NCBI GenBank assembly: GCA_029251065.1
Contig: JAQXEB010000281.1
Span: 1-8,183 of the forward strand
From: Luminiphilus sp.
Lineage (GTDB): Bacteria; Pseudomonadota; Gammaproteobacteria; Pseudomonadales; Halieaceae
Reading direction: 5' to 3'
DNA: 8,183 nucleotides
Both the position numbers and the translations under genes were made by a program. The notes under the pieces were generated by a model, which was not told the DNA's origin, did no database searches, and saw only the letters and a list, made by a program, of their open reading frames with translations. Positions within the stretch are counted from its first letter, which is position 1, and every line of letters begins with the position of its first letter. Positions 6,058-8,183 of this stretch are shown here, in pieces.

Positions 6058-7007
6058 CCGAACTGTTGACGAAGGGCGTCAATAAAGCGCCCTAATTCCT
6101 CTCGCGGTAAATGGTTTATACCCGCCGCCGCCGCGCGCCCCCCCCCCGTTTCGAACTGACGACAGACCTCATCAGCGCCCGTTCTATTGTTCAGCGGCGC
6201 TCTCACACTCACCAAATAGCCACCTTTGACATCGGTCAGTACGGCATGCGCCGTATTGGGAGATTGGTTGGCTAAATCATTACCCAAAACCCCACTAACA
6301 CGTCTCGACCACGATGCATCAGGTAGGGACACCACCACTAGATCGTCGTCATCGACCGCCCTAGGTGCCGACTGCGCGGAGTGCATGTCCAGACGGTAGG
6401 CATCGGTCAACATCTCAAATAAATCACGATCGTCACTGATCATTGCGGTTGGGGACTTGTGCTGCTGCATCCGCCGATAAAGTGCGGCCGGCTCAATATG
6501 CAAATCAGTCGCGCTGGCACCATAGGCGTTATAGTTAACACAGACACCCAGCTGTCGTAGGGCTTGGCGATCCACCGAATAGCCCATCTTTCCAATAATG
6601 GTGTCGGCGGTCGTGTCTAAGTTGTCGCCAAAACATCCGACAACCGCCCACTCTGCAAACTCACCGCGTAAGCGCCCATTGATAAGCGCACTCGTACACG
6701 CCTCAGGTGAGGCACTCATCAGAACGGTTAGTCGCTCATGTACAGGCACATCGCCCGCAAAGTGATGGTCGCAAAAAAACACGTCCGCACCGGCCTCGAT
6801 CAACCTAATGCAATCGTCTCGGTTCTTGTCGAATGAAATATCCAATGCGGTGACCCGGCCGTCCTCATGGCTGGGCACCCGCTGAAGTAACTCGATGTCG
6901 CGTTTGACCCCTGTGATCAGCGTAGCATCTGGCTTTGGGTCAGCACGACGGAGTTGAATCAGGGCGCAAATACCGTCTGCGTCACCGTTAAAAACATCAT
7001 AATCCAT
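6054..7007 (-). CDS. DHH/DHHA1-family phosphoesterase
   Basis: This 317-residue protein has a DHH phosphoesterase domain and a C-terminal DHHA1 domain, the family of RecJ and NrnA-like manganese-dependent nucleases and phosphoesterases. Motif I is DVFNGDADGICAL (residues 4-16) with the DxD pair but Asn/Gly where RecJ-like proteins carry His. Motif II is ALDISFDKNR (about 54-63). Motif III is FFCDHHFAGD, giving the DHH at 80-82. The DHHA1 signature is GGGRAAAAG, with Arg where GGGH is usual. The substrate is unknown; short oligonucleotides or cyclic dinucleotides are possible but unsupported. A run of ten Gs on the coding strand encodes part of the GGG motif. The ATG at 7007 matches the start of the conserved motif but is 11 bases from GGAGG (7019-7023). 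An in-frame TTG at 7013 is only 5 bases from that site and could be used instead, adding two residues. It is separated from the next gene upstream by a terminator. Confidence 0.85.
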   Translation of the reverse strand: MDYDVFNGDADGICALIQLRRADPKPDATLITGVKRDIELLQRVPSHEDGRVTALDISFDKNRDDCIRLIEAGADVFFCDHHFAGDVPVHERLTVLMSASPEACTSALINGRLRGEFAEWAVVGCFGDNLDTTADTIIGKMGYSVDRQALRQLGVCVNYNAYGASATDLHIEPAALYRRMQQHKSPTAMISDDRDLFEMLTDAYRLDMHSAQSAPRAVDDDDLVVVSLPDASWSRRVSGVLGNDLANQSPNTAHAVLTDVKGGYLVSVRAPLNNRTGADEVCRQFETGGGRAAAAGINHLPREELGRFIDALRQQFG

Positions 7008-7050
7008 TGTCAACGCTGCCTCCGTTTCGCCGGGCGCATGCTACCAGATC

Positions 7051-7080
7051 AAATAAAAAAGGGGCGATAAAAAACGCCCC
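7051..7080 (-). terminator. Rho-independent terminator after the ComEA-type gene
   Basis: On the minus strand, GGGGCG (7075-7080) pairs with CGCCCC (7061-7066) around an 8-base T-rich loop. The stem is followed directly by TTTTTTATTT (7051-7060). The stem is six bp, all G-C. It begins 9 bases after the stop codon of the helix-hairpin-helix gene and ends transcription coming from that gene before the DHH gene. Confidence 0.9.
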
Positions 7081-7089
7081 ACCTCAATG

Positions 7090-7380
7090 TTACTCGAGAA
7101 CAATTCGTTGCTCATTTTTTTTTTTCAATACGGTCCCGATTCCTCTCACGTCTGACAGCGCCTCGACACTCTTAAAGGCGCCGTATCGCTCCCGAAATTC
7201 AACAATTCGTTTCGCCAGCTGCGGTCCAACACCAACCAGTTGCGATGCCAGCGTATTAACGTCTGCTCGATTGATATTAACCGTCTCCGCGCCATAGACC
7301 GGTAAAACTGCAAAGTACGTCAGCGTGAGTGCGGCGACCAATGTCAGCCAAAATGATGATCTTTTTTCTCTGTAAACCAT
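7090..7380 (-). CDS. ComEA-type helix-hairpin-helix DNA-binding protein, secreted
   Basis: This is a 96-residue protein. MVYREKRSSF is a positively charged start, followed by a hydrophobic segment (about 10-29) and VYGA, a plausible signal-peptidase site near residue 31, so it is probably exported to the periplasm. The remainder is a ComEA-type tandem helix-hairpin-helix: VNINRADVNTLASQLVGVGP (34-53), then RIVEFRERYGAFKSVEALSD and VRGIGTVL. These modules bind DNA without sequence preference. ComEA proteins take part in DNA uptake in competent bacteria, but many gammaproteobacteria carry these short versions without known competence. The ATG at 7380 has AGGAG 8 bases upstream. A longer in-frame reading up to 7458 lacks support because it would bury the signal peptide. 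Eleven As in a row encode LysLysLysAsn close to the end. It lies 111 bases downstream of pyrF in the same direction and ends at a strong terminator. Confidence 0.88.
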   Translation of the reverse strand: MVYREKRSSFWLTLVAALTLTYFAVLPVYGAETVNINRADVNTLASQLVGVGPQLAKRIVEFRERYGAFKSVEALSDVRGIGTVLKKKNEQRIVLE

Positions 7381-7401
7381 GTGAACGTCTCCTCTGTCAC
7401 T

Positions 7402-7416
7402 GAGCCACTGTGGCTC
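7402..7416. repeat. Perfect 15-base palindrome upstream of the ComEA-type gene
   Basis: GAGCCACTGTGGCTC is a perfect inverted repeat with a one-base centre, in the 111-base gap between pyrF and the ComEA-type gene, 22 bases before its ATG and just upstream of the ribosome site. It could be a protein-binding site or fold as a 6-bp RNA stem with a 3-base loop. No T-tract follows on the minus strand, so it is not an ordinary terminator. I see no convincing promoter in the rest of the gap. Confidence 0.55.
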
Positions 7417-7491
7417 TGAAATAACATTAGAACGCGACACCTTGGACACACAGACCAATCATCGGAACGGCTCAAAGGTGGTCGATTTTGC

Positions 7492-8181
7492 TTACTCAAT
7501 CCGACTAAGAATACCCTCAACAACGCGGGCAGGATCTGCGGCGCCAGTGATCGAACGCCCCATAACGAGGTATGACGAGCCTCCCTCCATCGCATCCCAG
7601 GGTGTGACCACACGGCGCTGATCACCCGCCGCGTCGTCAGGCAAGCGAATACCCGGTGTCACCAAGGCGAAATCATCTCCGCAACTGGCACGCAACAATG
7701 GTGCCTCCTGCGCGGAGCAGACAACACCTGCAAGTCCACAGGAGTGAGCCAAAGTCGCCAAGCGCGCGACACGTTGATTCGGTGGCTCATCGATACCCAG
7801 CTCCAAAAGATCTGTCGTATCCATGCTGGTCAGGACGGTCACCGCAATCAATTGCGTCGCTTGACCACTTCGCGCGACCGCGTCTGCGGCGGCCTCCATC
7901 ATGCGACGTCCGCCAGAAGCGTGCACATTCACCATCCAGACACCGAGTGCTGCCGCCGCTGATACGGCGCCGGCAACTGTGTTGGGAATGTCATGAAACT
8001 TAAGGTCTAAAAAGACCTCAAAACCCAGCTGATGTAATTCGTCTAAAATACGCGGGCCTTCACTGGTAAAAAGTTGCTTTCCGACTTTAAGGCGCACCTT
8101 GCGCGGGTCCAATGCTCGCGCGCACGTCAAAGCCTGCTCCAATGACGAAAAATCAAGGGCGACAATTAGCGGGCTTTGCAT
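7492..8181 (-). CDS. pyrF: Orotidine-5'-phosphate decarboxylase
   Basis: This enzyme decarboxylates orotidine 5'-phosphate to UMP, the last step of de novo pyrimidine synthesis, in the cytosol. The 229-residue protein is a complete TIM barrel of the usual bacterial length. SPLIVALDF (3-11) holds the substrate-binding Asp10, LKVGKQLF holds the lysine near 32, and FLDLKFHDIPNT (57-68) gives the catalytic Asp59-Lys61-Asp64 array. VNVHASGG (84-91), LVTPGIR and VMGRSITGA (212-219, with a phosphate-binding Arg and Gly loop) complete the pattern. The ATG is two bases from the window edge, so its ribosome site is outside. It fits the normal N-terminus of the family, though a slightly longer start cannot be excluded. 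It is followed on the same strand by the ComEA-type gene, probably in one transcript because no terminator separates them. Confidence 0.96.
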   Translation of the reverse strand: MQSPLIVALDFSSLEQALTCARALDPRKVRLKVGKQLFTSEGPRILDELHQLGFEVFLDLKFHDIPNTVAGAVSAAAALGVWMVNVHASGGRRMMEAAADAVARSGQATQLIAVTVLTSMDTTDLLELGIDEPPNQRVARLATLAHSCGLAGVVCSAQEAPLLRASCGDDFALVTPGIRLPDDAAGDQRRVVTPWDAMEGGSSYLVMGRSITGAADPARVVEGILSRIE

Positions 8182-8183
8182 AG

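Noticed and set aside
7381..7458. Upstream extension of the ComEA-type protein by 26 residues
   Set aside because: It would place a polar stretch before the signal peptide, and the ATG at 7380 has a good ribosome site 8 bases upstream.
1..8183. Mobile elements, CRISPR arrays, tRNA or rRNA genes, toxin-antitoxin or phage-defence genes
   Set aside because: No transposase or integrase motifs, repeated spacers, tRNA-like folds or defence-type proteins were seen; the strand is filled with metabolic and housekeeping genes.

Overview
The window suggests a gammaproteobacterial chromosome of moderate GC content. Orotidine-5'-phosphate decarboxylase followed by a short secreted ComEA-type protein, next to an acyclic-terpene (atu) cluster, would fit a marine OM60/NOR5 (Halieaceae)-like or Pseudomonas-related lineage. 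That placement is inferred from gene content only; no rRNA or other phylogenetic marker is present.

Layout, left to right. Positions 1-5236 hold four genes on the minus strand, transcribed from right to left and packed with gaps of only 1-2 bases: atuA (AtuA/DUF1446 family, function unknown), atuC (carboxyltransferase beta subunit), atuE (isohexenylglutaconyl-CoA hydratase-like crotonase) and atuF (biotin carboxylase alpha subunit, cut by the window edge after 335 codons). A 143-base divergent intergenic region (5237-5379) carries a plausible atuA promoter and two abutting perfect palindromes. A TetR-family regulator, the atuR counterpart, follows on the plus strand (5380-6057). Its stop codon shares the bases CTAG with the stop of a convergent DHH/DHHA1 phosphoesterase gene on the minus strand. 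To the right, also on the minus strand, lie a ComEA-type helix-hairpin-helix protein with a clear intrinsic terminator, and pyrF, whose start codon is almost at the window edge.

How the genes work together. AtuC and AtuF would form geranyl-CoA carboxylase, which carboxylates the gamma-methyl branch of cis-geranyl-CoA. AtuE would hydrate the resulting isohexenylglutaconyl-CoA. AtuA is known from genetics to be needed for acyclic terpene use but has no established biochemical role. AtuR would repress the operon until a terpenoid acyl-CoA appears. The related leucine (liu) pathway uses homologous carboxylase and hydratase subunits, but atuA and a divergent TetR gene favour the terpene assignment. 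Compared with the Pseudomonas atuABCDEFGH order, atuB and atuD are missing between these genes.

There is no sign of a mobile element, CRISPR array, tRNA or rRNA. No gene-free stretch exceeds about 145 bases. I do not see a wholly undescribed system. The points of most interest are the compact gene order, the unexplained AtuA, the operator architecture, altered motifs in AtuC and the DHH protein, and two long homopolymer tracts inside coding sequences.
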